64,000 nucleotides of DNA from Hydnum rufescens UP504 (GCA_014904985.1 MU129079.1:62001-126000); one strand, 5' to 3'; positions 23,528-36,802 are shown, numbered from the stretch's first letter. Translations and numbers: made by a program. Notes: a model not told the origin generated them from the letters alone.

Positions 23528-25143
23528 TCATTCGTCTTCATCAAGACCAAGGGGATCGACGTCTTCGTCACCCTCAGGTAAATTGTCGTCGTTGGTGACA
23601 AATGGGTTTACTGTTTCCTCTTTCATGTCGTCTATCTCTAATCAAATCAGACTCTATTTCTTGTTTATGCGATCGAAGGAACTTGAGCCTCCCTACCATT
23701 TTCATTTTCATCGGCCGCATGCCCTCCCGGAATGTCGGGGGCAGTGACAGATTCGCCTCGATCGCCTTGTCGTCTTGCTCACTTGGCATTGAAAGAATTC
23801 GTCTTCGGCTAACATCCTTCGAACCTGCATCGAGATTCAGCCCAGGATCCTCGTTTTTGTTGACAAGAATTGAGAGCGGGTATGCTCTGACCTTCATTAT
23901 CCTCATCATCCTCCATGAAGAGGGGCATTTTCCTAGCTGCCGTCATACCGTCATCAGATGCAGCAGTAGAGACTACCATATTCTCGTCATTTTCAGGAGA
24001 TCCCGAAGATAGACGACGGGGACGCTTTTTCCGAGGAAGGTTCGGGACACCCTCACGGTCCTACATAAAGGAGAGGAAATAGAAACCCACCAATGGTAGA
24101 CAAGAACCAGACAAAGGGAACTCACATGGACATTGCTCCCACCTGGTTCGCCACCATCATCGGGATCTGAAGATACGAGGGTGCCTTGAGTAGCTGCTTC
24201 TTCTTCCTCTTCCGCAGGGCGCTTCTTCTGCGGAAGGGGAACGATGCCTTGTGCCTGCAGGACCTCTGAGAGGCAGTAACGCAACGTTGCATTAGAACAA
24301 TGGGATAGAATGGGCCAGCCAAAGTTTAATATAGTCTTCAGCAGCTGCGAGGAGTCGCATACCTAGACTGCGGTATCGAAATATGAATCGGACATGGGGA
24401 CCCGGATTCCCTGGATCCAGTGGCGCAGTCGAAACAGCGCGTGATTTGGGGAGCTCAGTGGCTTTGCCATATCTACATAGATATCATGCAAAATCAAATT
24501 CAACTCAATCGCCCGGTAGGCCTAACATACGCAGTGTAATGTGCCCCCATTTTCTTTGCACGCTCGTGGACGAGGCCCCTATTCTTCGTCTCATAACCCT
24601 CAAACTTGACGGGGGGGCCGAGACGGACGTAGGTGAGGCGCAATTCTATCGAACCAATGTCCATGAGAGTAGGATCGCGCGGATTCGCAAGCCGCTCATT
24701 ATCTAGATCGACGCGTCGGTTAGATTGTCTCTGGCAGGCACCAAAAAAGGTGCCAGGTAACTCAACGTAGGACGTACCTGTCAAGTTAAGTTTCGCAAAT
24801 GTAAATGGCCGTAGACCATCTTTAGTCTTCGCGCCAGAGCGCAGCACGGGATTATACGCTCCTGGGCGAATGATCGCGCTAGCAACGTCATTCCCATCTA
24901 TAAAAACATGGCCTACCATAGGCTTCAATACATAGTTGAAGAAATGACGCTCGAGAGAAATGACACGCACCACTGGACGCGTCTTGAGGGTTAACACACC
25001 TCCAATGAACGGAGAATTGTGTACCGGCGACGCTGGGGATCCAGCATGTCGCTGTATTCCCAGTCCAGATCTTGGTCGTACATTGGAAGGGTCTTCCCTT
25101 CACAGGAAACCCAGGCGACGAAGTTTGAATTTTCCAAGCGCAT
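23528..25143 (-). CDS. DUF7918-type protein, divergent copy 1
   Basis: Start ATG at 25143 (MRLENSNFVAWVSCEGKTLP), then TATCWIPSVAGTQFSVHW, VGHVFIDGNDVASAIIRPG, LRPFTFAKLNLT, MDIGSIELRLTYVRLGPP, VHERAKKMGAHYTA, HVRFIFRYRSL and EVLQAQGIVP. This order is the one seen in the DUF7918-type genes further right. The C-terminal extension is basic then acidic (KKRPAEEEEEAA, KKRPRRLSSGSPENDENM) and ends in DEDVDPLGLDEDE at 23528. The function of the family is unknown to me; the basic/acidic tail could suit a nuclear protein. A one-base break at about 25060-25066 separates YDQDLD from GNTATCW. It is longer and more diverged than copies 2-5. Confidence 0.7.
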
Positions 25144-25407
25144 GGGACGCTGATGAGATGATCGAATTCAAGCGGAGTTTCAAGCGCGTTTGATTCCGAC
25201 GCTCACGCGCCTCAGCCTCCGATGCAAATATGTAGCTGGGTTTGGGTGGTGTCATCATTGGGAGACTTCAACGAGTATGGTAAATTAGAATGCAGGGTGA
25301 ATGATTGGCGAGGCACAAAAGGGTTAACGACGACGAGACAATGCGAACAAACCACAAGGAGTACAATGGAGGAAGGTGTAAGCAATCTGGGGTATGGACG
25401 GCAATCG

Positions 25408-27083
25408 CTATGGTGCTCGATAGCACCCGCTTGGATCTGCGGGTGAACAAGCCGGCTCATGTGCCTCCTCCAAATACATCCTCAAGATCATTCCCCCGCC
25501 GCAATGAGGAGGACAGCGGCGGCGAGCGGTCCACTTCAATGTAGTACGGCGTATCGAGGAATATAGTGCGGACCTGGCGAGGGCCAATGGACTCTGAGAA
25601 TAAGACCACGAGGATGACGAGGGGCTGTTAGCGACTAAGGGTTGAGGATGTCGATATCGTGACACAGAAATAATGTCTGAAGGCGTGCCAATTGGAAAGC
25701 GCTTCCTATTGTTCGTGCGTACGGTAGGTGATGCCGAGTACGAAAATGACGAAGGAGAAGTAAAGGGGAGCGATCTGGGTGTGAAGGGAAAGCTGCCGGT
25801 GTAGTCGTCTTCATCGTCATCGTCGTCGTCATCTGTGCAATATGTGGAGGTCGAAGAAGAAAAGTATCGGGATGAAGTCGCTGAACCAAAATCGGGCGAG
25901 TCCCTATATGAAGTGAGACTGATTTCCGGCGAAATAAGCAGCGTATTGCCGGAAGTGGGAGCGTGTCTAGATTCTGGAGACTGGGGCACAGTTGGAATAG
26001 AGGAGCTGGTCTCGTTGTCTTCATCCTGAGGACTTTCACAATCGAGTTTGTTCGCATCGGCACATAAATAAAGATCCGTCTCCGCGTCACCTAGATCATA
26101 TTCAGCACTGAACAGATCATCATCCACGGTTGAAATCGCCATATTGGCGGGCCATCCGAATATTGGCGGAGGTGACGCGTTTCGGGTGTGATCCTCATCA
26201 GCGCACTTCTCGCCACCATCAATACTTCGGGAACCCTGGGTGCACGAAACCACAGGCATGCCGACCTCTTCTGGAACGCGCGTTGTGTTGGAATGTTCTC
26301 CAAACTCTTCCCCTGGCGCAGAGACGAGACCGGTACGCTCATCCCTATCAACATCCCACAGCTTCCACGGTTTGAACAGTGCGGGATGATCGAGTGGGAT
26401 CGAGCAGTCACATTTCCACACGCGACTAGTCATAGCATAACCACCATCCAAGTCCAAGTCCTGGTCACGCGCACCCGCTCGAAATAAAGAGGTAATTCAG
26501 AGAAGGGATCTTGGGGGTCGAACTGCGAAGAGGGATGCTCAGTAGAGGGAAGAGACGGAACGGGAGCGGGAGCAAGGCGACGCGAGTGTATCTGCTCAAA
26601 GCAATCGCAAGTGGGAGGGTTAGATTGACGGGCCTCTATAATTGCTACGAGCTCGCGTGTTTCACATGTCAAAAATATAGAGCGAGGGGAAATTTGAGAT
26701 GAGGAAGGTGATTTGTGGTTGGAAGGTTGTGTTCGATCACGGATGGAGAGACGTGAACGATGACGGACGCGTCTAACGGATATCTGAGGGCCGGTTTGGA
26801 GCCTGGTGTCCATTTTTTGAATCTCTGGGGTGCGGGAATCCAGCGACGGAGAAAACACCTGTTGGAGTGATGTGGAAACTAGGGATTGTGCTGAGGAAGT
26901 ACTAGGAGCGACTCTGTTGGCTACAGGGTTCGACTCGATGGAGAGAGAGGCCTGTAGACCAAATAAGGGAGAGACCTTCGACAATACACCAAAGCTGCGC
27001 ACATCATTCGCAGGCATGACCACGTCAGATTTTTTCCACAGGTTATCACTTGTCGAAGCGCCAAGAGCTCCGCGAGTGCTCAT
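25408..27083 (-). CDS. Unrecognised Ser/Pro-rich, acidic low-complexity protein
   Basis: Two long minus-strand frames follow each other: ATG at 27083 (MSTRGALGASTSDNLWKK) to about 26450, then 26457-25408. They overlap around 26450-26480, where FERVRVTR shifts to DQDLDLDGGYAM, so an intron or a one-base error joins them. The joined protein would be about 550 residues. It is rich in Ser, Pro and Asp, with an eight-residue Asp/Glu run (TDDDDDDDEDD) at about 25820 and basic C-terminal stretches (RRTTLKWTARRR). Another open stretch just upstream (27083-27295) with FHELVLDLGRLSDVSLHFPP might be a further 5' exon. No domain is recognised; such sequence often belongs to intrinsically disordered regulators. 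Confidence 0.55.
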
Positions 27084-27319
27084 CAATCCCCTTCAAGCCA
27101 GCTAACAAACGGCGGGAAATGGAGGGAGACGTCAGACAGACGGCCCAAGTCTAGTACAAGTTCGTGAAAAGTATTGTTCAGAAGGCCCAAAGTGTGTATA
27201 ATAATGTGGAAGCGCCGGATTTCTCCGTACAAATACATCACAAATTCTTGTAGGGAACTCTCGAAAAGGAGGCGGTAGATACACCAGAGAGACAAGCATC
27301 CAATAGATGAGAAGCAAGG

Positions 27320-29031
27320 CTAGAGCCTTGCCTGTTCTTGTGAAATACGCACGACCCTATGAAATGAAGGATATCAGAAGCTAAATTTGAATTGCTGTAT
27401 AGGTGAGGTGTAACGAAAGCTCACAATTTTCCCGTGTTTCCACCCTGAAACAACAAGGCCAAATGTTGGGGACATTCCGCCAGACCAGTCTCTATGTGGA
27501 ACTTGCGTTTGAGTTTTCCCTCTCGGATCCAGCGTGCGATGGCTGCCTCCGCTTCAGAGTATTGATCAGCATAGTCCATTCTACGGTGAACGTCGTCAGA
27601 GATATTCGTAGGCAATCCAAAAAGATAAGGGGCCCACGAACGTGAGGAAACCTTCGATCTTCGCTCGCTGAGTAATAAGGGCCATGTAGTTGCGAAGTCC
27701 GGAGAAGCTCTGACTGTTATACCCAGATATGGCACCGCAGAGGACGACCCGTGCATTCTGATTCAGACGTGTGAGGAAGAAGTCCAGGGTATCTCCTCCA
27801 ACTATACATTACATAAGAGTAGGGATGTAAGTATATGGATAGCTGGTAGCTAGAACAAAGAACAAACCATTGTCAAAGAAAACGTCTCTAAACACGATGA
27901 TCAGTTCTCTTCATACAGAACGATGGCAGGATCCCCTTAGAAATAAACCGGCACTCACAGGGTCCTTACTTCCTTCTTGAAGGCATCCTTCCATCCTTTG
28001 TCCTTGTAATTGTATGCCTTATCGATGCCTAGATCGTCTACGAGCCATTTGCATTTATCCGCTGCTCCAGCAATGCCGATGACCTTGGCCCCCAATAGTT
28101 TGCCGAATTGGCAAACGGTTGAGCCAGTGGCACCTGCTGCCCCTGAGACAACGAGGGTTTCTCCAGGCTTGATATTACCAACACGAAGAAGACCCTAGGG
28201 TTTTTTGAAGAAGCGATATATCAGAAGGTCAGTATCAGAGGTAGCGGGGTCCATAGTCTTACAAAATATGCGGTCAGGCCTGCAATAGCGCGTAAAATCA
28301 GCGGTATTCGTCTAAATTCTAGGGAAATTGTACCAACCAGTGAGACCCAATAGATTCAGGAAGTCCAGAGCATCTGTGTACGGCGGTGGACTACAAATCT
28401 CGCCATCAAAATCAAGCCCCGAAAGCTGTGCCACAGAAAACACCCACGTGATTTTGCGCAATGATGACTCTCCAACTGTCACGAATTCAGCCCATCCTGA
28501 TGGAGACTTGCGATCAACTCCGGCCTTAGGAGGAAATGTGCCCAAACGAACCGAACATGCCGATCACACGATCCCCCTTCTTAACAGTCTTCGCGTCGGT
28601 GAGGACAGTGCCCAAGGCGTACGCTCGCTATTATCATAGCCGGTGAGCTTCACGGGCGTATACTGGCGCAATTCCAAATGATTACCATGGTTTCCCCGAT
28701 CTTCACGGGCGGAACGTAGCTGCGAGCCCGAGCAATGAGTACGAGGACATCCCTCGAATATGGGTATGCGTTGACTCACGAGCGCATGTCTCTTATCCAG
28801 CCACGCATGGCGGCATCGAGTGCCACGTAGTCTACGCGCACGACAACCTCACCTGGTCCAGGTGTTCGCAGAGGGATAGTTTCAAGTGCCTAAGCACTCA
28901 TGTAAGCTACCAAGATGTCCATGAAGAAGGGTGTCTAAAGACGCGCTTACGAATGTCTGGCCATCAATGAAATCTTTCGGGCGCTTGGCGAGGTGGACAC
29001 GCTTCGTGGAGGAAGGGATAGTCAGCGCCAT
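27320..29031 (-). CDS. MDR-superfamily NADP-dependent oxidoreductase (PTGR/curcumin-reductase-like)
   Basis: Start ATG at 29031 (MALTIPSSTKRVHLAKRPKD). Further exons read LRTPGPGEVVVRVDYVALDA, AMRGWIRDMRSYVPPVKIGE, KKGDRVIGMFGWAEFVTVGE and GLLRVGNIKPGETLVV. The NADP-binding loop SGAAGATGSTVCQFGK (about 28120) follows, then FFDNVGGDTLDFFLTRLN, NYMALITQRAKIEGF and DYADQYSEAEAAIARWI. The end VVRISQEQARL stops at 27320 after an intron that splits a Leu codon. It has the order and length of the zinc-independent leukotriene-B4-dehydrogenase/quinone-oxidoreductase-like branch, which reduces alpha,beta-unsaturated carbonyls with NADPH. The substrate is unknown. It is probably cytosolic, with at least eight short introns. 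Confidence 0.85.
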
Positions 29032-31423
29032 GGTTCTTTATCCTGTACAGCTAGACGTTGTATGAGCGGACGGTTTTCTTGACTGGGCAATTGAACACAT
29101 ACTGGACGGCAAGTGAAAAGAGAAGGGGCACTAGGGACCATGCTTATACCGGTGAACGGAAATACCCGACTCCCATGTGAAACAGACACAGCCACTGTGA
29201 CTAGCTGGCATTCCACGTCATCCTCATGACCCACACATCAAAGCAATTACAGTACATTGGCTTCGGCACCGCCGCCTCCTGGTACTTGGGGTCTTTCCGG
29301 CATCTCCAGATCATCTGGGTGCAGGGTTACAGTCTCCCTGGGTCAGTTAGCCGTATTAGCCCAACAGCCCCTCTAACAGCAGCGCCAATAGTATTCTCGC
29401 TCGAGCGACCCTCATATGCACTTGCTTAACAACATCTTTGTTTCTTTACATCCTTGTATATCTCCCTCGTATACGAGGCGTATATCCAGACGTGCGACTC
29501 CCTTTTTTTTTCCTTTTCGCACCGGTCGTACTGACATCGTCGACAGTACGAGCACTGGCGAAGTAATGAGCTCAAGCCTATTGTCCCCGTATTAATGTTC
29601 CTGCATGATCATATCGCAAGGCAGCTGATCCATTGTCAAGGCATTAACAATATCAATCATAACAGGATGGAATATCCTCGTTTACATCCTATCGTATTAT
29701 TCATCTCTAGGTCTTATCCGGAGCATTATTGCCGGTATGCTTCTCCCAACTCCCTCTGCCCTTTCATGGTCCTTGACTTCTGCCCAATCACAGGTTTGGG
29801 GTTGTATGCACTGTCCTTTGGGATAGTGGGGATGATACCTAGCCCCCTTCGTCGCAAATCAGAGGTGCCTTCTGATGTTCCTCGATGATACCTTCTCCCT
29901 GCGCCCTTGTTATGTTCCCCTAATCGAATTGATTTCTATTTCTCACTTTCATCCAGCTCGGGTCCATTACCTGTTCCCCTAACATCTACGCTCCTGTGAG
30001 GGCGCAACAATATGGGATTTGAGCTAGAAAAAATGGGGCCTAGCCTCAGATGCTGGGCAGCTTCTCCTTGAAGTCTTCTGGGAGGAACCCAACGAGGTAT
30101 TTGGGCGACCAGTGTTGGTCATCGTCGTTCGCTTAATTTCACACCTCCCCGCTCAATCTAAGCAAATCATAGGGACTCTCATAGTTAGAGCTTGAGCGAG
30201 GCATTTTTCTAATCCCCGCTGATATTCCGGACAACACTTTTCGTATCTGTGAAAACCCCTTGATTTTCACCAGGTCACATCTCCCCATCTGTTGGATGAC
30301 CCGCTATGGGGCCTGGGGAGGGGATGCATGTGGCACATAAACATTTCTGCGCTGTGTACGATGCCTAAATTGGAGACCTCTCCCCCCAGGTTCCAAAATG
30401 CTAAAGGCGCTCATCGCAGGAGCCTTCCCCGAGTGCAACACTATGCCATTATATATGGAACCCTGCTACACATCACAGCGGCCTTACATGACCGCCCGGC
30501 GATTCCTTATACCTCTTTGTTTTGAGGCTTCACCGTAGGAAGCGGTTGCAAACGAACTCAGCACCGAGTGCCGCTGGATTACTAAATTTGGCAACTGTTA
30601 GAGGGCTGGTTTGGCTTCTTGGCCTCTCATTACGTGACAAGCCAACCTAAATACCTCAATTACTTGATTCATACCCATTCACCGTAAATTTTCTGGAATA
30701 TCCATAATCACCCACATGGCCAGCACAGCCGCCGATGAACACGCGAGCGATCGCGGATCGTCTTAATCCGGCCGATCCGGACCTTCTGGTCTAGAGACCA
30801 TACCTAGGGTCCTGCCAATCCAACAAACTGGGCGATAGGGTTGCAATGCTGCACCGTGCATGCCAGTGCAGGAAGCTACGTGAGCAAGAGGCTCTTCACA
30901 TTGTTTGACCCGGCTACAGCCTAGGTCAAATATACCCGACACGAAAATATTTTAATTGTGCGTCGGGCTTCCAGTATACTATACCGGTAGTATACCCGGG
31001 CCTCCTGAACCGGGTATATACGGCAGCAAATCGAATCGATGGGGAATCTTTAAGTTTAAGAGTATTTGCCTCAAGGATTCGTCTGCGGTCCTACGTAGTC
31101 AATTCCTCTGGTGGGATTCTCCCTCCATCAGAAAATGCGCACGTAAAAAACAACATTGCTCTCAAAAGGGTGGTGCAATAAGCCCCTTTTTCTCATTGAG
31201 GAAGGCGGCATATGACATCACGGACTGCAGAGACGGTCACAGGCATAAATTGCGTGGCTGTGCTGGCTTCACAGGGCCCGAAAACACCCCAGTGCCGACA
31301 GGAGCGGATCGTAGGGCAACCATCTGAAAGCAAGTGCAACCGGCGTTGTTCCGATCCGAATGCTGATAAATCCTCGATTGAAGCTCTTGCTCGAACACAC
31401 CACTGCCCACTCCCACAACCACC
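29032..31423. other. Intergenic region with two divergent promoters
   Basis: 2.4 kb between the starts of the MDR reductase (-) and the dienoyl-CoA isomerase (+). A 97-codon frame at 29595-29888 (+) lacks recognisable features. Small palindromes around 30935-31030 (AGTATACTATACCGGTAGTA and CCGGGTATA repeats) and a T-run at about 29505 are the only structures noticed. Confidence 0.45.
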
Positions 31424-32690
31424 ATGTCTATAGACTATAGTGGAAAGTTCATCAAGACTTCGTACCCATCAAAGGGCGTCATTCTAGTCCAACTCTCAAG
31501 GTCCGCTCCTAACCCTTAGGCTGAGCCCTGTTTCCTCCATCGTCTGACCACAATCTCCAGAGGGCCTATGAATGCGTTCACCCAAGAGTATGTCCGCTCC
31601 TTCCAACCCGGGAAAATCTCTCACGCATCCGTAATAGGTATTGGGAGGAGCTCGGAAGTACATTCGACAAAATCAGCAGAGATACCGAGATCGTCGTTGC
31701 CATACTCGCTTCGAGTCTGCCGAAGGCCTTCACTGCGGGTCTGGACAGTACGTATCCCTCCATTTCCCTCCTTCAATCGCGATACCTGTCTGTAGTAATC
31801 GCTTTCATATATGTTACCATTTGCATTTGTAGTAGGGGAAGCGGAAAGATCAAGCAGACCCGTAAGCGACGACCCGTCCCGAGAGGGCTTGAGATTGCGG
31901 GATACCGTCCTTGTATGCCTACATGAACGATGATCCCCTTGTCTCCACTCTCTGACAACCTCCCGATTCATCCAGTCCTTCCAACACTGTATTTCAGCCA
32001 TCGAAAGGTGTCAATATCCCGTTATTGGGCCGCTCATGGTGCCGCCTTTGGCTTGGCAATCGACATCCTCTGCGCGTGTGACATCCGTTACGCTGCCAGC
32101 GATACCAAGTTCTCCATCAAGGTTCGTCCCCGCGACAGCTAGGCACCAGTCATGTCCCACCGGACAGATCGTCCCTTTAACGTTTTTTTTTCGAATCCTT
32201 TAGGAAGTTGACATAGGCATGGTTGCAGACATCGGCACTCTGGCTCGGTTGCCGAAAATAACCGGAAACGAAAGTCTACTGCGCGAACTTGCGTTCACGG
32301 CTCGGCCATTTGGAGTGGCGGAGGCCTCGCAGTTGGGCTTCGTCAGCAAGGTCGTGGAAGGAAGCAAGGACGAGGTTCTTGGTGCGCCGCTTTCTCACCC
32401 ACGTCCTCAGTATACTAGATTTATCACGATCCCTCCCCTCCCCCAAATGAAGCTGAGGCCTTGACGCTGGCAAAATTCATCGCGACTAAATCCCCAATCG
32501 CGCTGCTGGGAACAAAGAATGTCCTCCTTCACTCGCGGGACAATTCGTCAGTATCCAAAGCCGGCTATATTCTTATCGTGGCGATTTGGATCTCATTTTG
32601 AGTTCTGTCCCTTTTTCTAGCGTCCAAAGCAATCTGGAATATGTTGCAACCTGGAATGCAAGTATGATGCAAAGCGATGTGGGTTTCCCA
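31424..32690 (+). CDS. ECH1: Delta3,5-delta2,4-dienoyl-CoA isomerase (enoyl-CoA hydratase family)
   Basis: Crotonase-fold enzyme acting in beta-oxidation of unsaturated fatty acids. Start ATG at 31424 (MSIDYSGKFIKTSYPSKG). Exons continue through GPMNAFTQEYWEELGSTFDK, VVAILASSLPKAFTAGLD, LRDTVL, AAHGAAFGLAIDILCACDIR and EVDIGMVADIGTLARLPKIT. FTARPFGVAEASQLGFVSKV, LAKFIATKSPIALLGTKNVL and YVATWNASMMQSD follow. The Asp of ACDIR, the Glu of KEVD and the Asp of MVADIG match the three acidic residues typical of ECH1. A break at 32027-32029 (GGG) shifts the frame between PVIG and AAHGAA; one more G would restore it. The final C-terminal exon after 32684 was not found, so the end is approximate. Peroxisomal or mitochondrial location cannot be judged. 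Confidence 0.8.
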
Positions 32691-34403
32691 TGGTCCCGTT
32701 TGAGTGCCCATTCTCACACGGAGCATCATTCGTGCGTTTCATAGGATCTGAGACAATCTCTGCGTGCGTTTACGACGAAACGCGAAACTGTCTTCCGACC
32801 CCTCCCCAAGCTCTAGTCTCCCTCATCAGAGAATACGAATGGCGGAGCTCCAGAGCTCTGGGGCTCTGGATCATTCAGAGCATCCAAAGCAACACTCCTC
32901 TAGAGCCTCTAAAACACGATAGGAGCTCTAGAGGACGTCCGGTTTTCCCTGAGGCTCTATACTACACGAAAGTAATCAACATCCCGCCACTCCTAGACGA
33001 GCTCGTAAATTTTTTGATATGATGAATGACCTTGTGTTATGAATATTTGGATTTCGTTTAGTGCGGACGTGATGCTTATGACCCTGAGATCGCGACAGGG
33101 CACGTAGAGGTCAACCTACCCCCAATATGCCGGAGGATTGTTAACAGGGCATCGGACACGCTTCCCTCTACGTGTCTTTTGGCCTTGAGAGTATGATGGA
33201 TCCATTAGATCGATCCAGGTGATTTACAAATTAGCTGGCACCTGAAAGCCGCCGCGGACAGATTTGTTTACGTAATTGATGGTACAGCCATCGGCACAGC
33301 CACTTCCGCCATTCTCTGTGATGATTTCATATCGGAAAATTTGGCAGTGTGAAACTTGGATACGAGGTCCTCGGCATCAGGTCTGTTCTCATCAAGTAGT
33401 CCCACGCCTCACGCTAGATGCGTGTTATCCCAAAATGCGACCATTTGCTCCGTATGTTGTGCATTGGACCAATTCCCCAAGAGGTTCGGCGCCTAGACAA
33501 ATCCACCGTAAATTAAATTTCGCGATACATCGTCCTGAGAGAGACGCTACACGCGAATTCATTTGGTCTGTATTACAGTATACAGGCCAAATGAATTTCT
33601 CTCAGGACACGTATCGCAATCTTTAATTTACGGTGGATTTGTCTGGGCGCTACAGTAATCTCTTGTGGAACTGTCTAATGCACAGCATATGGAACAATGG
33701 TCCCATTTGGGATGACACGCATCTAGCATGAAGCGTGGGACTACAGACTACAGAGCTTACGCATGTATTATTGTTGGACCATGCCCACGGCTTTATAATT
33801 TAGAAATAGGGGTTCAGCAGTACTTCGATGTTCCTCTAACACTGTCTCCAAAGCGCGGGAAGTATAATCGGATTTTTTGCTTACATACGCGTGGTTACAC
33901 GGGCTTCGCTTCAGCATTTCTCGACAATTGGGCTTGTCGTCCTTGCTTGGATTCGTCTGGGCAGATCGGGATCGCCATGCTGAGAATTGAAGGACTATTT
34001 CTGCGGAACGTGAGGCAAAAAGTAGAGGGTAATACTGTATTAAGACCGCTATTCTCATACAGTATCTCTCCGTCTGACAGATCTAAGCAAGGATGCACTT
34101 TCAACCCCTCAATTTGCGGTTAATCGCTTTTGGACACTTGTTCCAGCTTTCGGTGGGTTTCTCTGAGGTGTATATTTTGGTGTTTTCTTTTTATCCTTAG
34201 GGATTGAGTTGAAGTGGAGAGCTCGAAGATATCCTATTGGGTGGAGGACAGGGAGATCCAGTTACAGATATAAAAAATATTGTACCCCGCTAGCAACAAC
34301 TGTTTTCTACAGTAGAGCCAGAGGCATATCAAGTATCGATCGAGAATAGCCGTTTTTATAGGAGAGGTGCGCCAGTCACCTATATACGATCACGTGCGTG
34401 AGG
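32691..34403. other. Intergenic region
   Basis: Contains short CTCTAGAG/GAGCTC palindromes at 32850-32945 and a foldback at 33489-33651 (listed separately). Several frames on both strands (32690-33022, 33728-34123) lack protein-like conservation. The last exon of the upstream isomerase may lie here. Confidence 0.4.
33489..33651. mobile_element. MITE-like foldback, 163 bp
   Basis: Left arm GCGCCTAGACAAATCCACCG and right arm CGGTGGATTTGTCTGGGCGC pair over their full length. Inner parts also pair (GTCCTGAGAGA with TCTCTCAGGAC, AATTCATTTGG with CCAAATGAATT). It has no coding capacity. Confidence 0.75.
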
Positions 34404-36475
34404 ATGCGCACAAGCTGGATTCTGAGTAGAAGGATATTTGATATCCTTGAGTCTCAAAACCTGTGGTTGAAGACCTCATGGAATGTGCGGCCCTTGGATG
34501 GGAATCGGGGATCCCCTCTCCTCTCTCTGGCCGTGGCTGGTCGCAGACGTTTAGTGTTCAATTCGTCGCGGGCCACATCACGACGTTCGTTTTCCCATAT
34601 TGCATCAAGAGCACATCTTCCGCCCAGTCCCTCTGAGAGGAATACGGTATATGCTCTGGCGACTCCTCCAGGTCGAGGTGGAATCGGTGTGATACGCATC
34701 TCGGGTTCGCACGCGCGCGACGTGTGGACTTCCATGCTCGTTTCGCATAGCCGAGTTGCAACGAATGCAGAAAGACGGCCTCTTCGAGAGCCCGGCACAA
34801 ACACGTCCCGGATACTCTTCAGGTGCATGGTCGTTCATCCTAGAACTCGGGAAGTCCTAGACGACGGAATGGCCGTATTCTTTCACGGTTCGTCTTCCTC
34901 TCACCTCTCTGTGCAAACAACCACTGCATGTGCATTTACCGGCGGTATACAATGCGTGACTAGCCCCTAATACGTATACTTCGCGCGACGTCCTCGAATT
35001 ACACATCCACTCGGGCCGTGCTGTTACATCTGCCGTCCTCTCCGCTCTGTCACATATACCCACTCTCCGTCCTGCAGAGCCCGGAGAATTTACTCGCTGG
35101 GCATTCGAGAGCGGCCGGATCGACTTGACAGAGGCGGAGGGCATACGAGATCTAGTCGACGCAGAGACCGATGTAGCAACGCAAATTGGCTCTCAGATCT
35201 GCCACTGTAATTCGCCTCTCTGCCTTGGTGCCATTGTCTATACACTGATCTCACTTTGTCTATAAGGGGGAGACCAAGAAGCGATTCGAGGTTCTCCGCA
35301 ACGATGTCATCAGATGTCTTGCTTCTGTAGAGGCCCTCATTGATTTTGGAGAGGGAGAAGAGATCGAAGAAGGGGTCTATGATTCTGGTGCGTTCGGTCT
35401 GCTATACAACCCATGACTTCTGATTCCAACGTGCGTACAAAGCACGTCTCCAAGCCCGGAATTTGCGCAATACCATCTCGCAGCATCTGGATGACAATCG
35501 CCGTGGAGAAATCTTACGTTCAGGCATTCGTCTCGCAATTTTCGGACCTCCGAATGTAGGAAAGAGCAGTCTTCTCAACTACTTGGTAGCGAATCATTCT
35601 CGTACGTCCTTCTCTTGCGGCGGACGTTTATAAACGTGGATTTCAGCAAGACGTCAGGCTGCGATCGTGACTCCCCTTCCGGGAACAACGCGTGATGTTC
35701 TCGAAGTATCCCTCGATATTGGTGGAATGCCTGTTATCGCATGCGATACGGCGGGATTGCGCGATACAGACGACATCGTAGAGCGTATTGGGGTGGAACG
35801 TGCAGGAGACATGTGAGTCCCCGGTTTCTCTGTCGCTCGGTCCCTTGAAATGCTGGATATCTATCGTCTTTTAGGATTCAAGGTGCTGACGTGGTGCTCT
35901 GCCTCCTGTCAATCCACGAAGCAACGGCGGCGCCACACATACCCCAGGATGTCGCCGCGCACATCGACAAAAACACCATAATATTCGTGAATAAGACCGA
36001 TCTCCTTGTCCCCTGGCCTTCAGCCACGCGTTCCGGAGAGTTTGGCGCCAAATACTCTTTGGATGGGCAGTGTCCTTCACGACCAGGGCATGAGCCAATT
36101 TATGGATGGTCTCGTCAACGTGTTGAAAGTGAGGTGCGGGGTGCCTGGAACACAGCCTTCCTAGATAATGTAGCATGCTTCAACTCTCTTAGGTTCCATG
36201 GCTCTGGAGATGGCGCTGACCCATTGATCACTCACGTTCGGCACCGCACTATTCTCCAAAATGCGCTTCAGCATTTAGACGCATTCTTAGAATTAGGTAC
36301 GTCTTGTCCAAGTCTTGGTGAGACGAGACTAAGCCGTCTGCAGGGCCAGGACGACATCGTCCCGGGTGCGGAGGAACTTCGCTATGTGGCACAAGAAATC
36401 GGGCGGATATCTGGCGCTATAGGGGTGGAGGATGTATTGGATAGTGTGTTCCGTGATTTCTGCATCGGTAAGTGA
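34404..36475 (+). CDS. MSS1: Mitochondrial tRNA modification GTPase MnmE/Mss1
   Basis: ATG at 34404, Arg-rich leader, then [20 protein letters not shown] (formyl-THF-binding N domain), [17 protein letters not shown] and [20 protein letters not shown]. The helical region includes [18 protein letters not shown]. The G domain has G1 [15 protein letters not shown] (about 35550), [19 protein letters not shown]3 [20 protein letters not shown] and G4 FVNKTDLL (about 35990). The C-terminus ends [15 protein letters not shown], carrying the invariant Cys, with TGA at 36473-36475. With its partner Mto1/MnmG the family modifies the wobble uridine of mitochondrial tRNAs. The 36050-36190 stretch changes frame ([13 protein letters not shown] lies in another frame), best explained by an intron plus uncertain boundaries. 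Confidence 0.9.
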
Positions 36476-36802
36476 GAGTAGGGGGGACAAGAAATGGAGC
36501 AGTGAAAGGGAGTAAGGTTTCTTTTCAATTTGAAGGTGAGTCTGGTTCGATGGCCTCGACAGATGTCTTATGTATTGCCTGAGTCGATAACCGAAGTGTG
36601 TTTATGAATAGTTCTCCCTGGTTGTTGATGGTAGCTTATTCTCAAAGGTGTAATTGGACCATTATAACGTTAGCATGTAGGTATGCGAAAATATAATGCG
36701 GAGGATCGAGTGCATTTTTGCTTCAGAATAACAGCTGGAGTAAATTTTAGTAGAATTTCCAGGTATTATGAAGTCAACGTTATAGTTTCCCTAAGGTATG
36801 CA

